Position numbers and translations under genes: made by a program. Source: Anaerolineae bacterium (lineage in GTDB: Bacteria; Chloroflexota; Anaerolineae; UBA4142). Taken from it: 8,543 nucleotides of DNA. The notes beneath the pieces were generated by a model that saw only the letters and a list, made by a program, of their open reading frames with translations, did not search any database and was not told the DNA's origin. The first letter of the stretch is position 1, and each line of letters begins with the position of its first letter. This document shows positions 1 to 5,408 of the stretch, in pieces. Location of the stretch: NCBI GenBank assembly GCA_026417715.1, contig JAOACU010000120.1, positions 1 through 8,543 on the forward strand, given 5' to 3'.

Positions 1-1
1 G

Positions 2-616
2 TATCCGCGCGGTTCGTTGGGCATCGTCACGGTGACGGTACCCGCAGGCGAACATCGCGTTGTGTTTCGTTTTGAAGAGACGCCCTTGCGCTTGGCGATG
101 AATGTGGTATCATTGGTAACACTCGTGGGCATTCTCGTCGGTATGTTCGCAAGACGACGGCGCGCATTCATCGTGTTGATCGGTGCGCTGATTCTGCTTG
201 CGATGTTGTTCGCATGGCGCGCGAATGCGCCGCGCGCGCCTACACCAATCGCGGTGAACGCGACACTCGACGCGCGTGTGCAACTTATCGGTTACATGAC
301 CGAGCGCGTGGACGAATCGTTACGTGTAACGTTACATTGGCTTGCGCTCGCCGAGATGGATCGCGATTATCACAGTTACGTGCATCTACTCGACGCTGCT
401 GGCAATCTCGTCGCGCAGAGCGATGGTGTGCCCGATCAAGGTCTCACGCCAACGACGCGTTGGTTGCCCGGCGAAATCATCAGCGATCGTCGCATCATTG
501 TTCTGCGCGACGTGTCGCCGGGTGAGTATCGTCTGCGCGCAGGGATGTACTTGCCGCGCGAAGATGGGTTCGAGAACTTGGGTGCCCCGATTGAGTTATC
601 ATTCCAAAAACCTTGA
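2..616 (+). CDS. C-terminal end of a large multi-spanning membrane protein (5' truncated)
   Basis: The frame is open from the window edge (204 codons visible, stop TGA at 614-616), so the gene starts upstream; a TTG at 17 is only an internal codon. The first residues, with the pattern V-P-A-G-E-H-x-V-x-F-R-F-E-x-T-P-L-R, resemble the segment ahead of the last membrane helices in YfhO-like and '6-pyruvoyl-tetrahydropterin synthase-related' membrane proteins of Chloroflexota (recalled family knowledge, not a search). Two hydrophobic helices follow, separated by a short ARRRR loop, then a soluble domain of about 120 residues rich in beta-type sequence. Motifs such as D-R-D-Y-x-x-Y-V-H-L-L-D and P-G-E-Y-R-L-R-A-G-M-Y match a tail domain often found on GT-C/ArnT-like glycosyltransferases of the phylum. 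A role in cell-surface glycan work is inferred. The next gene starts 7 nt after the stop. I am sure of the partial CDS and only moderately sure of the family. Confidence 0.6.
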   Translation, partial: YPRGSLGIVTVTVPAGEHRVVFRFEETPLRLAMNVVSLVTLVGILVGMFARRRRAFIVLIGALILLAMLFAWRANAPRAPTPIAVNATLDARVQLIGYMTERVDESLRVTLHWLALAEMDRDYHSYVHLLDAAGNLVAQSDGVPDQGLTPTTRWLPGEIISDRRIIVLRDVSPGEYRLRAGMYLPREDGFENLGAPIELSFQKP

Positions 617-623
617 GGCATAA

Positions 624-1499
624 ATGACGTTCAAGTTGGTTGTGGCGGATTTGGATGGTACGCTGCGCGCGAATCAACAAGCGTTTACGCCGCGCTTGCG
701 CGACGCGGTGCAGCGCGCGCAAGAACGTGGTGTGCGTGTTGTCATCGCCACTGGACGAATGTATCGTACGTCGGCGCCGTTTGCGCGCGATTTGGGTTTG
801 AGCACGATCATTTGCGATCACGGCGCGACGATTCGTGATGTGCCGTCGGAGAAGATATTGTTTCAAAAGACTGTGCCGTTCGATTTGGCGCGCGAGGTGA
901 TTGCGCGCGCGAGCGATGATTTGGGCGTAGTGGCGTGCATCGCTGAAGAATTTTACACACCGCGCATTTCACCGAGTATCGAAAAATTTGTTGACATCTA
1001 TCGCGATTATTTGCACATCGTCCCCAACCTTGCCGATGCGTTGCCCGGCGAACCACAAAAAATCATCTTTATCAACGATGAATCCGTCACCGAGTCATTG
1101 TTTGTCGAGTTGAAAATTCATTTTGGTCAAGTGTTGCAAGTTGTGCAGTCGTGGCGTACTTACGTGGAACTCACGCATCGCGACGCGTCGAAGGGCAATG
1201 CCGCCGCGTGGTTAGCGCATCGGTGGGGAATTCCACGCGAACAAGTCATCGCGCTGGGTGATCAAGACAACGATCGTTCGATGATCGAATGGGCGGGCTT
1301 GGGCGTCGCGATGGGTAATGCGATCGAACGTCTCAAAACGATCGCCGATTTCGTCGCGCCGAGTGTAGAAGAAGATGGCGCGGCGGTGGTGATTGAGAAG
1401 TTTGTGCTGAATTCAGATTACACAACCGCAGACGGCAGACCGCCGACCGCAGAAGAGCGCGGCGGTCATCCGTCGGCGGTCAGCGGTCAGGTGAAATGA
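624..1499 (+). CDS. Cof-type HAD-superfamily hydrolase (phosphatase)
   Basis: A 291-residue cytosolic HAD hydrolase of the Cof/YidA type, a group that dephosphorylates sugar phosphates, flavin mononucleotide or similar small phosphates; the substrate cannot be read from the sequence. All four HAD motifs are visible: DLDGT at residues 9-13 (Asp9 nucleophile, Asp11 acid/base), ATGR at 42-45 with Thr43, Lys190 in DASKG, and GDQDND at 212-217 for Mg2+ binding. The cap domain lies between motifs II and III. ATG at 624 is preceded by GAGG at 615-618. Residues from about 266 to the stop (D-G-R-P-P-T-A-E-E-R and onward) are not family-like: they are encoded by an inverted heptamer array at 1425-1494. 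The natural protein probably ended near residue 262, and the array extended the reading frame by about 28 residues. The stop overlaps the tsaC start (ATGA), suggesting translational coupling. Confidence 0.88.
   Translation: MTFKLVVADLDGTLRANQQAFTPRLRDAVQRAQERGVRVVIATGRMYRTSAPFARDLGLSTIICDHGATIRDVPSEKILFQKTVPFDLAREVIARASDDLGVVACIAEEFYTPRISPSIEKFVDIYRDYLHIVPNLADALPGEPQKIIFINDESVTESLFVELKIHFGQVLQVVQSWRTYVELTHRDASKGNAAAWLAHRWGIPREQVIALGDQDNDRSMIEWAGLGVAMGNAIERLKTIADFVAPSVEEDGAAVVIEKFVLNSDYTTADGRPPTAEERGGHPSAVSGQVK
1425..1494. repeat. Inverted heptamer array inside the 3' end of the HAD gene
   Basis: Four 7-bp units (ACCGCAG, ACGGCAG, ACCGCCG, ACCGCAG; 1425-1452), a 7-nt centre (1453-1459), then five units in the opposite sense (CGGCGGT, CATCCGT, CGGCGGT, CAGCGGT, CAGGTGA; 1460-1494). 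The right units are close to reverse complements of the left ones. GACCGCCGAC at 1438-1447 is perfectly complementary to 1472-1481. Both halves are read through in frame, although the 7-bp period is not a multiple of three. It shares its architecture, but not its core sequence, with arrays at 2126-2272 and 2429-2569. Confidence 0.85.
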
Positions 1500-2131
1500 A
1501 CACACAGATTCTTCCAGCCACTGATCCTAACGCATTTGCGTACGCTGTGCAACTGTTGCGCGAGCATCGCGTCATTGCATTTCCTACCGATACGGTGTAC
1601 GGTGTCGGCGCGCACGGATTCAACGAACACGCAATCGAGCAAATCTTTGTGGTCAAGACGCGCGAGCGCGGCAAGGCGATTCCGTACTTGCTTTCCGACG
1701 CCGAACACCTCAACGTAGTTGCGCGCGACATTCCCGATGCGGCGCGCGTGCTGGCAACGAAATTCTGGCCTGGCGCGCTCACGCTCGTCGTTCCTGCGTC
1801 CGCGCGCGTACCCAAGATTTTGATTGCCGGCGGCGACACCGTCGCTGTGCGCGTGCCGAACAATCGCGTGACGCGCGCGTTGATTGACGCGCTCGGTGTG
1901 CCACTTGCTGCGACCAGCGCGAACATTTCAGGCGGACGCGATCCCGCCAATGCACAAGAGGTACTCGCACAACTCGAAGGGCGCATTCCACTCATTCTCG
2001 ATGGTGGCGCCACGCGCGGTAACGTTCCGTCCACCGTTGTTGATGTGACGGTTGACCCACCCAAGATTTTGCGCGTGGGTGTGATTGCGGCGGAAGAAAT
2101 CGAACGAGCGCTAGGAAAACAAGTCGTGTAG
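1496..2131 (+). CDS. tsaC: L-threonylcarbamoyladenylate synthase (TsaC/YwlC/Sua5 family)
   Basis: A 211-residue YrdC-fold enzyme that makes threonylcarbamoyl-AMP from threonine, bicarbonate and ATP, the first step of the universal t6A37 modification of ANN-decoding tRNAs in the cytosol. Family motifs are all present: FPTDTVYG at residues 29-36, the conserved KxR at 54-56 (KTR), WPG at 91-93, and SAN at 141-143 in a T-S-A-N-I-S-G context. Its length fits the short TsaC/YwlC type without the extra Sua5 C-terminal domain. The start ATG at 1496 overlaps the TGA of the preceding HAD gene; no separate strong ribosome-binding site is needed if translation is coupled. The TAG stop at 2129-2131 lies within the first unit of the octamer array that follows, so the exact C-terminus (G-K-Q-V-V) may have been set by that array. 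Identification is secure. Confidence 0.95.
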   Translation: MNTQILPATDPNAFAYAVQLLREHRVIAFPTDTVYGVGAHGFNEHAIEQIFVVKTRERGKAIPYLLSDAEHLNVVARDIPDAARVLATKFWPGALTLVVPASARVPKILIAGGDTVAVRVPNNRVTRALIDALGVPLAATSANISGGRDPANAQEVLAQLEGRIPLILDGGATRGNVPSTVVDVTVDPPKILRVGVIAAEEIERALGKQVV

Positions 2132-2272
2132 TCGAATAGTCGCGTAGTCGAATAGTCGTATAGTCGCGTAGTCGAATAGTCGTATAGTCGCGTAGTCCAA
2201 AACTACCTGATTGTTCGACTACCTGACTACCCGACTATGCGACTATTTGACTAACTGACTGTGTGACTATGC
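2126..2272. repeat. 147-bp symmetric octamer array filling the intergenic gap
   Basis: Nine 8-bp units of form NNNTAGTC (2126-2197), a 3-nt centre CAA (2198-2200), then nine units of form GACTANNN (2201-2272). The first two right-hand units (AACTACCT, GATTGTTC) and the eighth (GACTGTGT) have degenerate cores. The layout is exactly 72 + 3 + 72. Left triplets run gtg, gaa, gcg, gaa, gta, gcg, gaa, gta, gcg, so 2142-2165 and 2166-2189 are an exact 24-bp duplication. The triplets on the two arms do not complement each other; only the five-base core does. The left edge contains the tsaC stop codon and the right edge contains the ATG (2269) of the next reading frame. Confidence 0.9.
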
Positions 2273-2487
2273 TCATTGGAATTGACGCTTCGCGTGCGAC
2301 GAGCGCGCAGCCCACAGGCACGGAAATCTACTCGCGCGAACTTATCCGCGCGCTGCTGGCGTTGGATCGGCGCAATCACTATCGTTTGTATACACGAGAG
2401 CGTGTCGCTTTTGATTTTTTTGCTCCACGCGAGTCGCGAGTGGCGAGGGGCGAGTGGCGAATTGCGAGGGGCGAGTTCGGAAGCTAG
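2269..2487 (+). pseudogene. 5' fragment of a glycosyltransferase gene, truncated at a repeat array
   Basis: From ATG 2269 the frame reads M-L-I-G-I-D-A-S-R followed by Q-P-T-G-T-E-I-Y-S-R-E-L-I-R-A-L, the typical N-terminus of GT4-type family-1 glycosyltransferases (the G-T-E/G-V loop of the first Rossmann fold). Family members are about 350-400 residues, but the recognisable part stops after about 53 residues (near F-D-F-F-A-P, about 2428). The frame then enters a heptamer array and ends at TAG 2485-2487. No GT-B C-terminal domain follows; the next recognisable coding sequence belongs to another protein in a different frame. A GTG at 2263 is in frame but lies inside the octamer array, so ATG 2269 is preferred. 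No Shine-Dalgarno sequence is visible because the upstream DNA is all repeat. It is probably a non-functional remnant, or one half of an assembly junction. Confidence 0.7.
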
Positions 2488-2569
2488 AGGTCAGAAATCA
2501 GAGATCAGCATTCCGAACTCCGAACCCCGAATTCCGAATTCCGAACTCGCAACTCCGAACTCGTACGAA
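2429..2569. repeat. Inverted heptamer array between two gene fragments
   Basis: Seven 7-bp units of form GCGANNN (2429-2477), a 33-nt centre (2478-2510), seven units of form NNCCGAA or close (2511-2559; one is CTCGCAA), and a final CTCGTACGAA (2560-2569). The centre holds its own 7-bp series beginning TCAGAAA, TCAGAGA, TCAGCAT from 2491. CGAGTTCGGA at 2472-2481 is perfectly complementary to 2554-2563, so the ends can fold together. The array is the exact boundary between the glycosyltransferase head and the DnaE-like tail, and is open in two frames. Confidence 0.85.
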
Positions 2570-2812
2570 CCCGCGCGACACTTGCGCATCTTCCTCACAC
2601 GCACCAACGACTATGCCGAAGATGTGCGGCGAATGCGCGAGTTACTCGCGGTGTTGTCGAGCGTGAGTGGCAAGGATCGGTTTACGTTCTTTGTACCGAA
2701 TCCGCAAGGCATCGTCCAACTCGATTTTCCGAATCATTCGACAAGTTACAGTCAGGTGCAACATACCTTGAGCGAATTGTTGCGCGAGTGGGGCAGGTTA
2801 GAAGTGTTGTAA
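2561..2812 (+). pseudogene. C-terminal fragment resembling DNA polymerase III alpha subunit (DnaE tail)
   Basis: About 83 codons end at TAA 2810-2812, reading R-H-L-R-I-F-L-T-R-T-N-D-Y-A-E-D-V-R-R-M and later D-R-F-T-F-F-V-P-N-P-Q-G-I-V-Q-L-D-F-P-N. From memory of bacterial DnaE1 C-termini, this matches the small alpha/beta domain after the OB fold, with the R-T-x-D-x-x-D-V-x-R and F-x-x-x-V-P-N-P-x-G-x-V-x-L-D-F-P-N patterns. A complete alpha subunit is about 1,100-1,200 residues, so less than a tenth is here; none of the polymerase, PHP or helix-hairpin-helix parts is visible. The frame stays open upstream through the heptamer array but differs from the glycosyltransferase frame. It is either a relic joined by rearrangement or the real 3' end of dnaE misjoined here. 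The family call is recalled, not searched. Confidence 0.6.
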
Positions 2813-2844
2813 AAGTGGTGGGGATTGTCTCATCTTTGTTTTTC

Positions 2845-2872
2845 TTGACACTCATCGAAACCTGAATATACT
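2845..2872 (+). promoter_or_regulatory. Sigma-A-like promoter of the aapJQMP operon
   Basis: A perfect -35 TTGACA (2845-2850), a 16-bp spacer, and a -10 TATACT (2867-2872, one mismatch to TATAAT). The predicted start is near A2879, giving a leader of about 124 nt before aapJ. The 11 bp around the -10 (GAATATACTAT, 2864-2874) recur exactly at the second promoter at 7524-7534. Confidence 0.8.
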
Positions 2873-2915
2873 ATGGGCAACTTGTGCGGCGACGAATGTC
2901 GTGCTTTCCCCACTA

Positions 2916-2934
2916 ATCTCCTCGGGAAGGAGGT
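2916..2934 (+). other. Leader hairpin masking a perfect Shine-Dalgarno sequence with no gene after it
   Basis: AUCUCCU (2916-2922), a five-base loop, and AGGAGGU (2928-2934) form a 7-bp stem with one G-U pair. The right arm lies in AAGGAGGTGAT (2927-2937), a perfect complement of the 16S rRNA 3' end. The overlapping ATG at 2936 is too close to use this site and reads only Met-Arg-stop. The site that serves aapJ is a separate GGAGG at 2991-2995. A regulatory or standby role is inference. Confidence 0.45.
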
Positions 2935-3002
2935 GATGCGATAGACGAACCCCCGTTACATACTTTTCCCTCATTTCAACAATCTTTGAAGGAGGAGATG
3001 GA

Positions 3003-4163
3003 ATGAAAAAATTGATGTTCGTCCTTGTTGGCTTGCTAGCCATTGCATTGGTTGTGGCGTGCGCACCCACGCCTGCGCCTGCACCTGGAGCACAAGTCGT
3101 TAAAGAGACGGTAGTGGTCAAGGAAACCGTTGTTGTTCCGCAAACCGTTGTTGTGCCAGCCACACCTGCCCCAGCCGCCGCTACACCTGTTGCGACCAAG
3201 CCCCCTGCCGCGCCCGGCGGACGCCTTGCCCTCGTCAAAAGTCGCGGTAAAGTGATTTGCGGTGTAAACGATGCTCTACCCGGCTTTAGCGCGCTCGACA
3301 AAGCCACAGGTCAATTCTCCGGCTTTGATGCCGACTATTGCCGCGCTGTTGCCGCCGCCATCTTCGGCGATCCCAAAGCCGTTGAATTTCGCCCCTTGAA
3401 CACCGGGCAACGCGGTCCGGCACTGCAAACCGGTGAAATTGATGTCCTCATCCGCAACACCACATGGACGGTTAGCCGCGATACCACCTGGGGACTCTTC
3501 GCGCCGACCACGTTCTATGATGGTCAAGGGATTATGGTGACCAAGAAACTTGGTGTCAAAACCCTCAAAGACCTGAAAGGTGCGACCATCTGCGTACAAT
3601 CCGGCACGACGACCGAGTTGAACTTGACCGATCAGATGCGCGCAGCGGGCGTGGATTTCAAGCCCGTTGTGTTTGCGGACATTGATCCTACCTACACCGC
3701 ATACGAACAAGGACGTTGCGATGCGGTCACCAGCGACAAGTCGCAGTTGGCAGCGCGGCGTACCGTGATGAAGAATCCAGCCGACCACGAAATTATGGAC
3801 ATCACCTTGTCCAAAGAGCCGCTGGGACCAGTCGTGCCGCTGGGTGACGATCAATGGTTCAACGTTGTCAAGTGGACGGTCTATGCCACCATCCAAGCCG
3901 AAGAGTTCGGCATCACGTCCAAGAACGTGGACGAGATGACCAAGAGCACCAACCCGGACATCAAACGCTTTTTGACCGACGAAGGGTTGGCGAAGAACTT
4001 GGGCTTGTCTGCCGATTGGACCGTCAAGGTCATCAAAGCCGTTGGCAACTATGGTGAAATCTACGACCGCCATCTAGGTCCTAACACACCTCTCAACATC
4101 CCGCGCGGTCTGAATCAACTTTGGACTAAAGGCGGTCTGCTCTACGCCCCTCCATATCGCTAG
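3003..4163 (+). CDS. aapJ: General L-amino-acid ABC transporter substrate-binding lipoprotein AapJ
   Basis: A 386-residue periplasmic-type amino-acid binding protein (SBP_bac_3 fold, AapJ/BztA group) that captures amino acids outside the membrane for AapQMP. Residues 1-20 form a lipoprotein signal (M-K-K, hydrophobic core, lipobox V-V-A-C with Cys20 as the lipidated residue), so the protein is membrane-anchored, unlike the soluble AapJ of proteobacteria. A P/A/T/V-rich tether at 21-73 contains a V-V-K-E-T repeat at 32-51. The binding domain starts about residue 74, with G-K-V-I-C-G-V-N, F-S-G-F-D-A-D-Y-C-R-A-V-A-A-A-I-F-G-D, and R-N-T-T-W-T-x-S-R-D, all typical of the group. ATG 3003 has GGAGG seven bases upstream; an ATG at 2998 is out of frame. 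Alanine codons are mostly GCC here, whereas neighbouring genes favour GCG, consistent with high expression. It is the first gene after the promoter. Confidence 0.93.
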   Translation: MKKLMFVLVGLLAIALVVACAPTPAPAPGAQVVKETVVVKETVVVPQTVVVPATPAPAAATPVATKPPAAPGGRLALVKSRGKVICGVNDALPGFSALDKATGQFSGFDADYCRAVAAAIFGDPKAVEFRPLNTGQRGPALQTGEIDVLIRNTTWTVSRDTTWGLFAPTTFYDGQGIMVTKKLGVKTLKDLKGATICVQSGTTTELNLTDQMRAAGVDFKPVVFADIDPTYTAYEQGRCDAVTSDKSQLAARRTVMKNPADHEIMDITLSKEPLGPVVPLGDDQWFNVVKWTVYATIQAEEFGITSKNVDEMTKSTNPDIKRFLTDEGLAKNLGLSADWTVKVIKAVGNYGEIYDRHLGPNTPLNIPRGLNQLWTKGGLLYAPPYR

Positions 4164-4178
4164 AGTCACGCCACACGC

Positions 4179-4214
4179 GAGACCTGTCAGGTTTCCGAAA
4201 ACCTGACAGGTCTC
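4179..4214. repeat. 16-bp perfect palindrome between aapJ and aapQ
   Basis: GAGACCTGTCAGGTTT (4179-4194), a CCGA loop, then AAACCTGACAGGTCTC (4199-4214) is a perfect 16-bp stem with a 4-nt loop. Each arm also holds a smaller dyad (ACCTG-N-CAGGT), so a clover-like or cruciform fold is possible. No T-run follows, and the aapQ ribosome-binding site starts four bases later, so it does not look like a full terminator. Its place suggests protection of aapJ mRNA 3' ends or partial termination. Confidence 0.8.
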
Positions 4215-4229
4215 AACAAGGAGACAGCC

Positions 4230-5405
4230 TTGACGACCACATCCTCGCAACGCGCCATTCCTTTTTGGCGCGATGTGCGCGTCCTCACGATTCTCAGTCA
4301 AGTGATCTTTGTCATCGTGCTCGCGCTTGTCGCTGGCTTTCTCTATTCGAATCTCTCGACCGCGATGCGCGAGCGCGGTTTGGTAGCGGGCTTTGATTTC
4401 CTGCAACGCGAATCCGGTTTTGAAATCGGTGAAACCCTGATTCCCTACAAGCCCTCCGATACTTATGCACGCGCGTTTGTTGTCGGTGTGTTGAACACGT
4501 TGATCGTAAGCATCATTGGTATTTTCTTCGCAACGGTTCTCGGTGTGTTCACCGGCATTGCGCGCTTGTCCTCCAACTGGCTGATCAATCGCATCGCCGC
4601 CGCGTACATCGAAATCATTCGCAATACTCCATTGTTGGTGCAACTCGTCTTCATCTATTTTGGCGTTTTCGTGAAACTTCCCCCCGTGCGCGATACACTC
4701 GAGTTCGGCGGAATGATCTTTGCGAATCAACGAGGTGTCTTTATTCCGCGTCCTATTCCCACAGCCACCTACGATCAGTGGTTGAGTTTTATCCTCTTTG
4801 CGATTCTTGGCGCGTTCTTCTTGTGGCTTTTCCTCTCACGTCATCCGCGTTACCGTTATACGTTTTATCCGCTCACCGTGCCGTTTGCGTGGTTCGTTGT
4901 CTTGCCACTGGTGGGATGGTTTCTAGTGGGAGCCGCGCCAATCACATTTGAAATTCCCGAACGTGGACGTTTCAATTTCACGGGTGGCATCGCACTTTCA
5001 CCAGAATTCAGCGCGCTCTTGAGTGGCTTGGTGATCTACACTGCCGCCTTCATCGCCGAAGTCGTGCGTGGCGGCTTGCAGGCGGTCAAGCGCGGACAAC
5101 TCGAAGCCGCGCGTTCGCTGGGGTTGACTGAAGCGCAAATGTTGTACCTCATCGTCTTTCCGCAAGCATTACGTGTCATTGTGCCACCACTCACGAGTCA
5201 GTATCTCAACCTTGCCAAGAACTCGAGTCTTGCCATCGCGATTGGTTATCCCGATTTGTTCAACGTGGGCGCAACGATTGCGAATCAAACCGGGCAACCG
5301 GTGCCAGTGATTATGCTGATTATGGCAACGTACCTGACGATGAGTCTGATCACCTCGCTGTTGATGAACATCTACAATACGCGCGTTCAAGTGCTGGAGA
5401 AATAA
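4230..5405 (+). CDS. aapQ: General L-amino-acid ABC transporter permease AapQ
   Basis: A 391-residue inner-membrane permease that pairs with AapM to form the channel of the amino-acid importer. The N-terminus (P-F-W-R-D-V-R-V-L, a first helix at about 19-38, then R-E-R-G-L-V-A-G-F-D-F-L) is the hallmark of the AapQ/BztB group. The ABC permease loop is clear: E-V-V-R-G-G-L-Q-A-V at 277-286 followed by the EAA motif from about 291 (L-E-A-A-R-S-L-G-L) to Q-A-L-R at 312-315. As in other AapQ proteins, a long insertion with extra helices (about 150-260) splits the transmembrane core. The start is TTG 4230, chosen because AAGGAG at 4218-4223 lies six bases upstream and because it restores the full conserved N-terminus; the next in-frame ATG would remove it. 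It follows the palindrome at 4179-4214, and the stop lies three bases before aapM. Confidence 0.93.
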   Translation: MTTTSSQRAIPFWRDVRVLTILSQVIFVIVLALVAGFLYSNLSTAMRERGLVAGFDFLQRESGFEIGETLIPYKPSDTYARAFVVGVLNTLIVSIIGIFFATVLGVFTGIARLSSNWLINRIAAAYIEIIRNTPLLVQLVFIYFGVFVKLPPVRDTLEFGGMIFANQRGVFIPRPIPTATYDQWLSFILFAILGAFFLWLFLSRHPRYRYTFYPLTVPFAWFVVLPLVGWFLVGAAPITFEIPERGRFNFTGGIALSPEFSALLSGLVIYTAAFIAEVVRGGLQAVKRGQLEAARSLGLTEAQMLYLIVFPQALRVIVPPLTSQYLNLAKNSSLAIAIGYPDLFNVGATIANQTGQPVPVIMLIMATYLTMSLITSLLMNIYNTRVQVLEK

Positions 5406-5408
5406 ACG

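Noticed and set aside
2263..2268. GTG start for the glycosyltransferase fragment
   Set aside because: It is part of an octamer unit and adds only two residues before the family-typical M-L-I-G-I-D start at ATG 2269.
2126..2569. CRISPR array
   Set aside because: Units are 7-8 bp with 0-3 variable bases and invert at the centre; CRISPR repeats are about 24-40 bp with similar-length spacers in one direction, and there is no cas gene.
3276..4073. Long minus-strand open frame opposite aapJ
   Set aside because: It has no recognisable domain, no promoter or ribosome-binding site, and lies opposite a clear AapJ gene.
4179..4214. Full intrinsic terminator between aapJ and aapQ
   Set aside because: The stem is perfect but no T-run follows and the aapQ ribosome-binding site begins four bases later; operon logic needs read-through.
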